A stretch of DNA of 64,000 bases from Undaria pinnatifida (lineage: Eukaryota; Sar; Phaeophyceae; Laminariales; Alariaceae). A model generated the notes under the pieces. It searched no databases, had not been told where the DNA came from, and was given only the letters and a program-made list of their open reading frames with translations. The translations under genes and the position numbers were made by a program. The first letter of the stretch is position 1. Each line of letters starts with the position of its first letter. The stretch lies in NCBI GenBank assembly GCA_012845835.1, contig JABAKD010000027.1, positions 15,782,073 to 15,846,072 of the forward strand, in the 5' to 3' direction. Below, one piece after another: positions 25,561 to 38,950 of this stretch.

Positions 25561-26807
25561 TCTGGTGTTTTTTTCGCCGCCAGCACACATGGAGCCTCGT
25601 CATCTTCATTAAGCCCGTTGACTGGTTATTTCGTGCTCGGTGGGAGCTGAGGGCGTCCTTGCTTGGGTTTCTTGGGAGGAAGGCCCGTTGCCCTTGCCGT
25701 TACCTCCTGGGACGAAAAAAAAATGAACGGTCAGAGACAGCGATTTCAGGCTTCAGACGAGACCTTGTATCAGGTATATCTTCATGGCTATATTGATGGC
25801 CTTTTTTGGCTCCTTAGCCACAGTGCTGCAAAAATGACACGACCGACCTTGATTCCAAGTAGAATGTCCCCGAAACAGGGCCGGTGCACTAACGGGGCTA
25901 CGCTAACCACGCATCTTATGCCATACTTGCAGGTTTAGCCGCAGGTGCCACCGCCTTTAAGGGCCTTAACGACCGTATTTACGTGGAACAAAAAATGTTA
26001 CCTGGTAACAAAAAACAGGCGGAGGGGTTCTCACCGAGACGTTGTTGCTCGTCGACTGCCCCCCGAGGTTTCCGATGGCTTTGCGCTGTGGCTCCGAGAG
26101 GAGGCTCTCCGCGTCCGACTCACCGCTCCGTACGGCCTCCCTGCCGCGGCGATTCCAAGCACGGACATAGCAATAAAACAAAAATCAGAGGTGCGCGGCA
26201 AATGCTTTGGGTACGTAGGCATTCCCCCCTTTCACATAATAAAAAAAATGCGATCAAGAAAACAGAGATATGCGGCAACCCATGGGAAGGTATCAGACGC
26301 ATTTTCTCCTTAATCCGTACTAATATAATATAATACCAAGTGCTTGATGAGGGTGACTTATTCTTTAATTCCAATCACAGAACAAAGCGACAATTATAGC
26401 ATATGTAATACAAGAAAAGCGCCGCGAGCATGTACCGTTTGCTCCTTTTCACCTACTGCACTCGTAGGTGCCTTACGAACGAACGCGTTTTTTCTAGCAT
26501 ATTTTCTACTTGGTGTTGGGCGCGAGAATGTTCATCTCCTCTTCCTGCCGCGGTGATTTCCAAGCACAAGAAAAGTGCGGGCGAACCAAACAGAGACATG
26601 CAATGCGCCACATGCGATCGAGTACGTATGCTTTTCCCCCTTCCCCCCCGGCCCACTAGGTACGGGTAGGTGTTTGAGGAGCGTGTATTTTTATCAACCT
26701 TTTGGGAGCGTGTATGTTCTTTTGTCTAGTCGACATGGTGTTATGAGCGTGTGCTCTGCTATTCCCCTCGCTGACGTTGCCACCAACACTACTGCCAAGT
26801 AACAACT

Positions 26808-27100
26808 AACGCCGGTGCTACAATAGGTGCAGCACCTCTGTGCTATTTTTGTTTTTTCTGCATGACGGGGCTCCTTAACCCACCTTAACCCACCTCAACC
26901 CACCTCAACCCACCTCAACCCAAAATCGTCCGAATTTTTCAATTCTTGATTCACAGCACGCCTTTTTTGGGATACCTAGGTTATAGGATTGTTGATGACG
27001 AAATGACTTTCATTTTTTGTCAAAAGCAGTTTTGGGGGTGAGGTATAGAGCTTGCGGTCGATAAACCCAAGAAAAATGAAAGCACTTCTACCCCAACCAA
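26808..27100. mobile_element. MITE-like element containing (ACCTCAACCC)n
   Basis: Inverted orientation relative to the 12.4-kb copy: GGTGCTACAATAGGTGCAGC at the left, then GACGGGGCTCCTTAACCCAC, a short decamer array (26877-26925), and GGGGTGAGGTATAGAG near the right, closing with GAAAGCACTTCTACC, the inverse of the left end. Confidence 0.55.
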
Positions 27101-27143
27101 CTCTCAACAACAACAACAACCACAACAACAACGCATGTTCTCT

Positions 27144-30100
27144 CTAATCCCACCTGTTAGCCAAGTACGCTCGCTTGAAATCTTGGTAGACGATTGGCTG
27201 CACCTTAGCCACCTTCCGGGCGAAGTCAGCGTCCCCTTGCTGAAGCGCGATGTTCAACCCCACCAGCGTGATTGGCCGCCCCCTGGAGACACCACCCAAA
27301 ACGGTCCAAGCACGAGACGGAGAAAATAAATACGACAGCAAAGAGTGCGTACATTAGTGCAACAGGGAGCTCTCATTAAACACAACCAATAAATAGAAAG
27401 AGCCGCCTTGACCGCAATGTAGATTACTATCTAGGAAAAAGTATGGAATTCGGGGAATTTGGTTTGGACCACGTGTGCTTCCAGTATTATGGGAAGGAAA
27501 ATATAAACAACAAACTGCCGAAAACACTAAAACAAACACTACTTTAGACCCTAACCCCAACCCTACCTACACATACATACATACATACATACATACATAC
27601 ACACATACATACATACATACATACATACATACATACATACATACATACATACATACATACATACATACATACATACATACATACATACATACATACATAC
27701 ATACATACATACATACATACATACATAATACATACATACATACATACAACTTCGTCCGGAAAAAATACGACCTTCTTTTCGTTGGAAAATTGGTCGACCA
27801 CATTAAAGCTCAGTGTATCAAAATGTTCCCCGATTTCCACACACTTCATCACTTCATCCAGGATAACAAGCCAGACGTCTCGTCAAGGCTGCTGAATGGA
27901 AATAGTATGCTGGGCGCATTTTTTGACCCTTTCCTTGCATTATCCATTTTTTAGGCGTGCAGCACCACGGCATGAAAAGGCCATACAGAACCTCCCCAGC
28001 CCAAGATTCTTCTCCTAACCGACGCGTGCTGGTGGTACACCGGAATTTTGGACAACAATTGTGTATGTCTTGTACATGGATACAAAAAAGTATCATTACC
28101 TGATGATGAGGAACTCGGTTCTTGGCTCGATGACGGTGTCAAGGGGGTAGGAGAAGTAGGCGGGGAAGGTCAGCACGTCGTAAACGCTCAGACCCATTTC
28201 CTCCACCAGGTAGTCCATCTGGTGCATACACCCACATCAACGAAAAAACAAAACAGCCGGCCATGAGTACAGAGACACAAGACGTAGATACAAGAAACAC
28301 ACAAGACACACCAAACACGCAAGACACACAAGAAACACATGCGTAAACACACACGGAAACAGACACAAGACATGTTAACAAGCGCACCTACACAACACAC
28401 TAACACCCCCACACACGCGCGTACCATATTTTATCCTGGCAATCATGCGCTTCAAGCAGACAGCCTCAACGGCCCAACTTAAGGCCCCTCAAAAGTAGTG
28501 CCGTCGGCCGATGAAACAAAAGAGTCCACCATACATACGCAAGGCTGTGGCGTCACAATTATAGTTTTCAAGTACTATAGGCAATTGCATGAGCCGTCAA
28601 GAGCACAATAAACCCAATCAGAATCAACAACCAAAACCTAAAAACCAAAACCCAGACGAACAAAAAACAAAAAATCAAACAGCAAACCAAAACTAAAAAA
28701 TAAGTATCAAAACCAGAGCCGAAACACAAAAAAACAGAAACAACCATTACATCGCGGTCTGCGACCCACAGCACAATCCAATCAATCTTGCATAGCCTTA
28801 AGTTATGAACCCGCATGGGCTGATCCGTGTTACTTGTCAGGTGCGAGTAGTGACACGTACCAGGTATGCACCAGTATGGACCTGGCACATCGTAGGCTGT
28901 CTCCCGATTTCACTTGTTATATGTTTCTGGCGGAGCCATGAATTGCGTCAGCTGTGATCTATGCATGTACCACCTTTGGTTTGTTTGTGTTTTTTTCTCT
29001 GGGCTATTCCTCATCTCCAGAGTGACTGGCGCCTGTCCTGTGACCACGAACTCGATTATGCGAGTTAATGTGAGAACAACAACAACAACAACAACTTGTG
29101 CGGGGGCTAAGGGCGGTGGCTATTTGTTTTTTCCTCCAGTTTTTACAAGAGCCTCGTCCCCTTTTTTGACTTAAAACACCCCTCGGGATTTGAAGGTAAT
29201 CACATTCCAAATGGAAAGCTTGTATAATTATATATATAACATATATCTCCCTTGCTCAAACGCCCCACCTAATATCGAAATCCGCCAGATTAATAAACAC
29301 TTCACGCACTGGATATCACCTCATTATCTTCCTAGAGCCATCCATGCGGCTGCTGCTTCCCCCCCCCCCCCCCCCCCGCCCCGAACGCCCCCTTCTTCCC
29401 CACCACCCGCACCATCGCCTAGACCTAGCACCACACGTATAACAACCCCCCCCCCCCCCCCCCCCCGCCCCCACCCCCCACCTCCCCAACCCCCCCACCC
29501 CATCCCACCCCCACCCCCTCGAACACTCCGCCCTCTCTCTACTCACTGATTGTACGACTTACCCAAAGATATACATGATAAACTGATGCATTCTTTCCAA
29601 AACCGTCACATTTATCCCCTCAAAATAATGTATAGTTTCCACGTACAGATTGAGCTGCCCCACACGCCCCCCCCCCCGCCCCAACCCCCACCCCCTATGA
29701 TAAACTGGTGCATTTATTTTTATTTTTATTTTTTTCCCAAAACCGTCAGATTTATCCCCTCAAAAGGATTTATAGCTTCCACGCACAAATTTCCCGACCG
29801 TCCGCCCCCCCCCCCCCCCTTCTCCCCCCCTCCAACCCCGCTCGCTTTTGATCAAAACCAGGCCCCCACGTCCTTCAAAACTCCGCCCCCCCCTCACCGG
29901 TTATTCGACCTACAGGATTCACTTGATAAACGGATACATTTCCCTCCACAGCTGTCAGGTTTCGTTCCCCTCAAAAACGGGTTTATAGTTTCCGCGCACA
30001 GACTGACTAACATCACCCTGTTGACCCTGATAGTTACACTGTAGTTGTAAGGGGAGTCGCCGACCTATATCCTTAATGAGGACACACAACTCGTAATACG

Positions 30101-31023
30101 CGCGATCGGAGTATCACACACAGCTTGCAAAGATAAGTTTCGACGAAATCTTCGATCTCACAGCTGGAGTGTATTTTCATTTTTTATAATATACCTGGTA
30201 TATAACATACATATAATTAGTAGTCCCCCAACAATTCCAACAAGGCGGTATTCCGATATAAGGCGGTATTCCGATATAAGGCGGTCAAAAATCCCTTGGC
30301 GCGACTCAGCAATGTCACCAAAGTACTCATAACCTCGATAACCTCGAGTGAAAACGGCGGCTATGGCACCCCCAACAAGGCGCTCATACTTGCTCTGGCA
30401 CACCACCGCCTTACTCGATGCCCCCGACTGCACATTCGACTGCACATTCGGCGCCCCCGACTGCAATATCTAGATATTTCGCTTCGCTTACCTTGGGAGC
30501 GAGGTTGGTGTGGACGTCATACCCGAGCACGGGGGGCAGTCTTGACACGAAACGGCCGACGTTCTGCACTCCCAGTTTCTTCAGGTAACGCACCACCCCC
30601 GACATGTGCCGCTCCCTCTCTAGCCCCAGCAACGACGGAAACGCCCTGTATAAAGCGGTCACAACAAATTCAGCCCAAACTGGGGAGGATGCGTATGCAA
30701 CAGGATAGCTCTCGCTAGCGTCTCACGCTGGTGGGCACTTGCAACGGTGTACCAGGGTTTATTAGAGCTTGTCTTGTGACGACGGGTTTGAGGGTTAGAC
30801 CAAGGCGAGAACAACAACAACGGCTGTTGCGGTATCTACGCCACGTGGTGATTTTGGCAATATCCCCGCCGGTGATGGCACGGTCCTTAGACAAGAACTT
30901 GACCACGTCTTGCATGCGCGGAATGAACAGGAACAAGAACAAGAACAAGAACAAGAACAAGGACAAGAACAAGAAAAGAACGAGAACAACAACAACAACA
31001 AAGACAATAACAACAAGAAAAAT

Positions 31024-31061
<38 letters not shown>

Positions 31062-34000
31062 GACCAAGACTAAGCACAGGGAAACAATCACGACAAGAAC
31101 TGGAACAAGATCGAGAACAGGAATAAGAATAAGAACCGCTGTTGCTGTGTCCAACACATCACCTGACAATCTTGACGGTAAGGTTTGCAGACAAGAACTT
31201 TAGCACTTGTTGTATATATTTTTTTCCCCCGTCCCATTTATTGTCCTCGCACTACTCTCGCCCTCCCTCCCTGTAGTACTCAGATCAGGGGTCACATACG
31301 GGGCTCTCCTCCCGCCTCCCCTCTACAAAAGTGCCTTCGTTTTTATCGCGAGAATAATTCAGCATTTTCTTCCCTCGTCGACTCGCGTCAAATTGTGTCG
31401 AATTGTGCCGAATCGCCGCCTACCCACGCTCTGCTAGGCGCTCTCAGCAGTTGATCCTTTTTTTTTTTCTTGTGCATTTTTGCAAAAAAAGTTCAAGTCT
31501 TGCCACGGTGGGAATCGAACTCAAGGACCAACGCTATTAATAGTAACGCTCGAGAGTAACCACCACACCACACCATCGGGGCGAGCGGCTCTACATGCGC
31601 GGAAAAAACAACAAGAACAGGAACAAGAAGAAGAAGAAGACGTATAAGTACAAGGAGAATAACAAGAACAAGGAAAATAATAAGGACAAGAACGACAACA
31701 ACTCACCTGATAATTTTCGCAATATCCCTGCTGTTGATGGCGAGATCCTCGGACAAGAAGTTGACCACGTCTTGCATACGCGGTAGGGGCACTGCGAACA
31801 GCAGAGGGAACGTTTGCAGCACCCGCGGCAGATCGTCCTCGGACACGCCTACGTCTTTCCACAAAAACCGAACCTGGGAGGAAGGGGAAGGGGGGGCGGG
31901 GGATGAAACACGGGGAGGAGCAATTTTCGGACATTTTTTTTCTTTCTTCTTTGTGTGTGTGAGCATTTCGACGTTTCGTGGAGGAAGGCTATACCCTTTT
32001 TTTTCCGAAGAAAAACGTAAGTAAGCCGGCCAGGTTGAATAAAAAGTGGGAGCAAGTCACGAGGGTTGACACCGCAAACACAAACCTGATCAGATATCAC
32101 GGCGTTCAGATCGAGGGTATACACATATACATGGTGTATTCCATCTATTTCGGAGCCCACGGACAGCGACCAAACAAAAAGGCGAATGCGGTTTTACCAC
32201 GCGAGTGTTTGCGGGCAGCAGGGAAGAAAAAATAATCACCATGATGCGCAAGTGTCGTATGTCTCCTTCCGTGGTACGTCGGACGCATCCCCTAATCCAG
32301 CAGAACGGCTTGTTTCGCGCGGCAGACGCTGCAATCGCCCCTTTTTTTTCGACACGTTTTCCCTCAGCACCGTCTGCAACCATCTCAACATCACCTACTT
32401 GTATGTTTCCGCATTTTGATGCCCCGCCCTCAACAGCAATTTTCCCTGTAGTGCCGGTTTGTACCCTTAATAGCCAACGATACCGACCTTATACCGGACA
32501 CCGGCACTATCAGGTATAGCACCTATACTGGTATTACCGTAGTATAACGGGTTCCAGTCGTGTCAATCGATTTAACCGGCACTATACGGGCAATAGGCAC
32601 CATTCAACCGGCATTATACGGGAAATAGGCACTATTCAACTGGCAATATATAGGCAATAGGCACAATTCAACCGGCACTGCAGGGAGACCCCCACTGCAT
32701 GACGTCACTCACTCTCGGAGCAAGCTCCCCCCTGATGCTGGCGCAAAGTATCCTCGGGTACGCCCTTACTACCCTCTCCATATCCACTACCCCCGCCTTC
32801 CGCAAGAACCGTGCCACTGGGAGCATCTGGCCATCGATGCGCTGGAGGACCAGCCAGGGAGCTTGCCGGATAAGCGAGCCAATGCTTGTCGCCTTAATTC
32901 CCACCTACAACACCGTATGCAAGGGAGTCCGCATTGGTTGGATGCTATAAGTCTGAGGAGCGGGGCGAGGAGGGAGGGGCGGGGTATTCAATGTCTGTTG
33001 CCTGGATTCCTACCTAAAGTATCGCATTCAAGGGGAGTTGCAACTGGGCGAAGAATGTCAGTTTGAGGGAAGGGTTGTGGTTTCCAATTGGGCGGAGGCT
33101 TTAGTTTGGGGGAGGTTGGGGGGGGGGGAAGGGGGGGGAGGATATACGGGGGGCTATGCTCGTCGCCGAAATTCCCACCTTCCAAATGGGTGCACGCTAT
33201 TAGTGTAAGGGAAGGACTGTCGGATCAAGGAAGCCTATGTCTGCCGCCCCTGTAGAATGGAAACCCAATATGTTGGGGACAAACGACTTGAAAACAGTGA
33301 ATAGAATAGTTATTTAGAAGTCGTGAAGGAGTTAATACCCACCTGACCTTCACACAAGGGGGTTTCGTTTGGCGGAGGCTTGCAGTTCCAGGGGAAGGTC
33401 GTGCTATGCCTGGGCGCTTGCTCTTCGTTGATGCTAGAGCCCGTCAACTCGGCTGGGCCTCGGACTGTAACAGGACAAGCGTCTCTTGAGTCAAAATTGA
33501 ATATCGACCTGTTTTCGGGCCTCCCGAGCCAAAATCATACACGGACGTCATGCATTTTATGAGCCGACTGTTTTGGGTCTAAATGTCAACCATTTTACGG
33601 TAAGTGCGCCTGCGAGCGTAGCGCACAACACCGACTATGAAACATCCGTGGCAGTCCCCATTTAGGATACATGCAATCGTAGTTTTTTTTTTTGCCTGAC
33701 TTGCCCCTGGAGATGAGGCCCAACCTTCTCAGGGTTGGTGTAACGTCTCCGTGGTTGTGCCGGTTTAGGATATACGCAATCGTACTTTTCCATTTTGTTT
33801 TAGATGAAGCACAGCGGGTGTACTTTCGCGAGTAACATACGACGTCAGCTATGAAACGTCCGCGGTTGCCCCAGTTTAGGATACACACAAATCGTGTTTT
33901 TTTGGTTTGGTCAGCCCCCTGAAGATGGGGCACCAGGCAGTATATGCCGTGTGTGCCCAACAGCAGGGTTTTCCCACGGATATAAGGGAATGCTGTCTTT

Positions 34001-37000
34001 GGGGGCAAACCGTGAATTAGGGTGCGTTAGCCACACCCGGTTCAGAGGAAGAGGCTTGATGAGTTGATGTGTTGACACGTGGGGGAAATGAGATCTGAAA
34101 GGTTGGTGACGTGATGTAGATACCTATTACACGTAGTGGTTAGGTAGGGAATATCTACATCACGTGGTAGGGTTTGGGGGTAGATCTATCTGTTGGGTAG
34201 CGTGGGGGTGAAAATTATTAAATTCCTATATACTACGAGTAGTTCAGGACATGCTGAAATTTCCACCTTCTGGGGAGACGACACTGTCGATTGGCGACAA
34301 AAGAGGCCGCAGACCGAAATATGTAGAATTACGAGATGTAACACTGCCATCTACACCAATCAAACGTTCAATCTAGCACTAAGGTAACACCTGAACAGGA
34401 CGAAGGTAAACCACTTACTATCCCGAACGTAGCACCAAATGAAACCCCAATGCACCAATAATTCAACACTAATGTAACACGAACGAAAGATAAACAGTAC
34501 ATGTGACACTAGCTGTAGCATTGTAGCGCCCATGAAACCCTAACGCAGCAATACATAAATAAAACACTAGAAACACAAAGGTAACACTAAGGCAACACTA
34601 AGACAACACTAAGGAAACACCATTGCAACCCCCACGTAACAATAATACAGTGAGAGCAGTGGGAACCACCAACCCCGATCGCGTGGAATTATCGGGGACG
34701 GAACATGTCATCAAGACTTAGCGTGGACAGTCAACCATCTTGTCCAAGCTGGGTCAAGCACTAAGCAAGACTACTGGAGGGCTATATACAGACCCTGGTC
34801 TACCTTAGGTGAAAGTGTTCACAAGTACGATTGGCTCTACCTATACCCTGACCCTAGCCCGAGCACCCCGACCGCCTGGGAAAATTCTCGAAAAGATGTC
34901 ATAAGAGTGCTCAAGCTTGCTTGCTTGCTTTCGTGCGGGCGGTCACCTCCTCTGATGCCAAGAAAGCCGCGAGCTGAAAAAAGTTGGCGGCCGGAACCGC
35001 CAGCAGCTGCGGCCACCTCAGCGCCTCCAGCCTCAAATGCCGCGTTTGCAGCCCAAGTGCGCGAAGGACCTGTAGTAAAAACCATTACTGTTCAATAATG
35101 AATGCAATCAATGGTGATCATTCACCAGTCATAGCAACCATGCATGTTTCAACCGAGCGCGCGAAGGACCTGTTCTCAAAAATAATCGCCGATCAACCAG
35201 GGGCCGTCCGCAACCGAGTTAAATTTGACACACGACACAGATGCGGCAGCGTGGGGAGCTCTTTAAGCTTCGATTTTACCCATCCGCCGGACTCTAAAAA
35301 AAAAACTAGAACAAACGTCATGGCATGCAACACCAACACCGCCACGCATGCCGTGGGATGCACAAACCACCCCTACCACCCCTACCACCCCTACCATCAC
35401 CACCACCGCACAGCCAAAACGGCCACAACAGCGACGAATACGAAAAAAACAAAACAAAAAGGTAGCGTTAAACACGGAGCACAGACTTTTACAGTGTCTG
35501 AGCAAAACGGACACCGCGGTCTTGACGTTGATTGGAAACACCAAGCTCGAAGACATCAACCCCAAAGCATTCGGCCGCCAACATCACTGGAGCTCTGACA
35601 CCAAGAGGCGGATAGGGTGGGTGTACATCGCGCATGATCCCCGGTGGAGGTATGCGAGGGCAACACCGCCGTTGTCTTGTACAACCGAGTTGAATTGACA
35701 CAAAACACAGATGTGGAATGACTTAATACTACTGCTGTAATTCACCACATGAAAAAAAAAGTGCCCGTGCGCCCCCCCCACCGCCCAAGCCCTGCTTAAT
35801 CAACCCAGCAAGGTTCACATCAACACCCACTTATCCATCCAATCACCGCAGACCCTGATCAATCAAACCACAACGCTCACATCGACAGCTTCCGCAGCGG
35901 CGGTCCCATCAGCACGAGGGACCAGCACTTCCGGGGCCTTCTTGATCACGCGCCGCACATCCGTCGGGCGCATCCCCAGTTGTTTTCGCAGCAGCTCCAT
36001 CGCGGGCACCACCTGAAAAAAACAAAAACAAAAAAGTCTCCGTGAAACCCGTGTACTACCCCAAAAAATGCCCGACAGAAATTCCAAGGATTAGTTGGTC
36101 TACAAAACGCGCGCGAGGCTAGTTCTTAAATGGGCTTAGGGGATCGTCTTCTGCTGCAAAAAATGTCCTACTCTAATTCCAAGTAGTTTGTAGCTTCGCA
36201 GCAGCTCCATCGCGGGCACGATCGTGTCGCGAAGCACCTTCGGTGATGAAAAATCTATTGGGACCAATGTACAGCTACCACAAATATTACCAGGCACGAT
36301 GTTATCACGCAACGAAGGCGTGCAGGAGCACGAGCACCACCATGCTCCGCGCGTGTCGCACGGTCCCTTGCATTGCGGGTCGGATCCACGCCCTTCACCC
36401 GGCTGTGTGCGCTGCTTGGGATGGCCCGATGCCGTGTAATCGTCAGGAAAGTTGGATATGTTTTGCCCTCTAACGTCGCAAAAGGGTTACGTTTACCAAA
36501 AAGTCCTATTGATACAATTCCAAGCAATAATAGCTTGTTTCAAACAACGAGACACGAAAGCAAACCACAACAGTTAGCGCATGAAAACGTTAGATGTTTC
36601 ACTCACCTGGCCCTCGTAGTCAAGGGCCAGCAACTGCGGGCACAAGGCCAGCATGTGGGCCACGTCAGACCCTAAAAAAAGGCGGACAGACGAAAGAAGG
36701 CAGAGGCACAAAGGAAGCGCGTGGGAATACAGCAGGGGCGCGAAAGCCGGGTGTGTCGTCTGGTCGGGAAGCGAAGGCCTAGTTACCCTGACCACCTTTG
36801 TTGGAAAATACAGTGATGCTTTTGACATCCTGTATAACTATTTACAACGTCGACCAACGACATCCACCAAGAGCGGGGGAAGTAGGGGGAGGGATTGGGG
36901 GTCGCACGGTGCACTCTAAATGCCGTACAAGTACGTATTATGTGCATGGGAACTACGAAACTGGAGCAACAAAGTTCGACTTCATCTGTCCCCTACATAA

Positions 37001-38907
37001 AACCCGCTATATTCACCCGGGCACTTAGCCATCTCTAATTATGTACGCGTTTTTGTAATTGAACTCCTTTCGTATTTTCGGGTTGGAAATGCTATTAAAA
37101 ATGAACTCGATTCAACACGGACATTTTTTCGCCACAGAGGAGGTATACATATACCGGTATACGAGGTACATAACCTCCTCCAACATGAGGTTTACATCGA
37201 AATTCAAGAGACACCAGATGTGAGATCGAGGATTTCGTCCAATATTCATCTTTGCAAGCTGCACGTGATTTTTAGATCGCGCGTGTACATGCAATCGTGA
37301 GCATGCAATATGCATACGCTCATGAAGGATACCTGGTACAGGTTAGAGGATTTGACATCGATCGGTGAACGGATGTCGCAGGCGCCCGACCGACAAGTCG
37401 CATCAGTGCTACAAACAGGAAGAAATACACGAAACACACGGGGGGAAAAAAAGCAGTACTGCAACGAAAAAAAAAATAACGCAAGCTGTAACACCAGGGG
37501 TTGTGATTCTCGAAACAGCACCACCAAGGAAATAGTGGAGGCCACTATGCCTCGCCTGTTCTGTTGCCTACCCCACCCCAGACCCTACAACCGATACACA
37601 AAAAAACGACAACGCAGTACTTCTGTCGCTCAAAAAAACGCAGCTGGCGCAGCGCACAGTCACAGGCGGTGGTCGGCTTGACGTCACACACGGACTCATG
37701 CTACGGCAGAGGGGTGCACCACCTGAACACGACACACGGGGGTTCCGCATTTGAGGATCTCTATACCCGACATACCCGACATGCCCTGACCTTTCAGAAG
37801 AAAAATTAAAGCGCAACCCGATGAATGATCTCATCGTATACCATCGTATAGCATCGTAAAGCATCTAACAAGAAAAAAACACGAACGGATTCCAACGAAA
37901 ATGGGTAGCTATTAATAGTTAGTCCAATTCAGGAGTTGTTCAGGAGTTGCGCTAGCCAGGAAAAAAAAATAGGCCTAAAACCTTTTCGGTACCCCTGTCG
38001 CAGCACGCCATTACCGGGGAGAGGGGGAAGGTTAGGGGAAGCGCGTTGACCCACCTGTAAAACCCGTCGACCTTAACCCATCAAGATTCTGGCACCACCG
38101 TCTCCACGTCACCTCCGTTAGCGCCGACTCGGGATCCACGGTAAACAGCGCCGCGGCCGCCGTGGCCACATCATAATGCGTTGCGCCGGTCTCCAAGAGA
38201 TAAAGCGTCATCTGCTCCCTAGCCGTGGCACACAGCTCCTCCTCCACCGGTCCCTGCGCCTTCTCCGCCCCGGGGCGTCTCCAGACGCGCCAGCTCGGCC
38301 TGTCCGCGAGATCCAACGTCGACAGCACCCCGACTATCTCCTCTGAGGTTTCTTCAGGTCTTAGCTCCTCCTGCATATCAGTCGCGCTTGGCACCGCATC
38401 GGTCGCGTTCGGCGGGACTACCACCGCCGCGGTCGCGTTCGGTGGTACCACCACCGCCGCCGCGGTTTTTCCTACCGAGCCCACATTCGCCTGCAGGTCG
38501 GTGGCATTTCGCTGAACCTGTGCCCCGGCGGCGTCATCCCCACCATATCGGCGGCGGCCTACCTCGACAGCCGCGAACACGTCGGCATCCAGACGGGTTT
38601 CTTCAACGGTCGTCTTGACCGTTGACGTCGTGACGGTTGGTGTTGAAGCTGACGTTGGCGTTGACGCCGTGACGGTTGACATTGAAGATGGCGTTGATTT
38701 CGAAATTGACTCTGATGTTGGCGATGACGTCTCCGTGTCCCGCCTCGTCGCCGGTATCGGTTCAGGGTCCTTTCCGCGACCCGACCATCCCTCCCCCGCT
38801 CTCCAGCTGGCACCGATGCCCAGCCATCCTTTTCCGGACCACTTCTTGAGGACCACCGGCGCTGCCTGCGTTTTCGGTCGCTCGTTTTTTTCAAGCGCCA
38901 ACGCGTC

Positions 38908-38950
<43 letters not shown>

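Larger units (their letters stand above)
21485..27143. other. Convergent spacer between TRM7 and the mTERF gene, repeats only
   Basis: No exon with convincing splice phase was found. Contents in order: degenerate 60-bp units with GATGG(C/T)CATC words (21540-21810); an inverted repeat (22240-22345 against 23108-23215); a direct repeat (23265-23345 against 23862-23945, shared CGACATAAATCGAA); a fragment of the CATCTTTGCAAGCTG family (about 23795-23860); 70-bp tandem units (25060-25560); and a MITE-like element (26808-27100). The 226-codon frame at 22671-23351 crosses one arm of the inverted repeat and is not supported as a gene. Confidence 0.6.

Noticed and set aside
27990-28045. Possible extra mTERF exon (RRILGWGG) between 28218-28100 and 27282-27144
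   Set aside because: Skipping it joins IIR to GRPITLVGLN in phase and matches the usual mTERF C-terminus; including it breaks the phase of the last exon.
29190-29549. Pro-rich frame across poly-C
   Set aside because: Frames across poly-C tracts encode polyproline by composition; the region is a repeat element present inverted at 43 kb.
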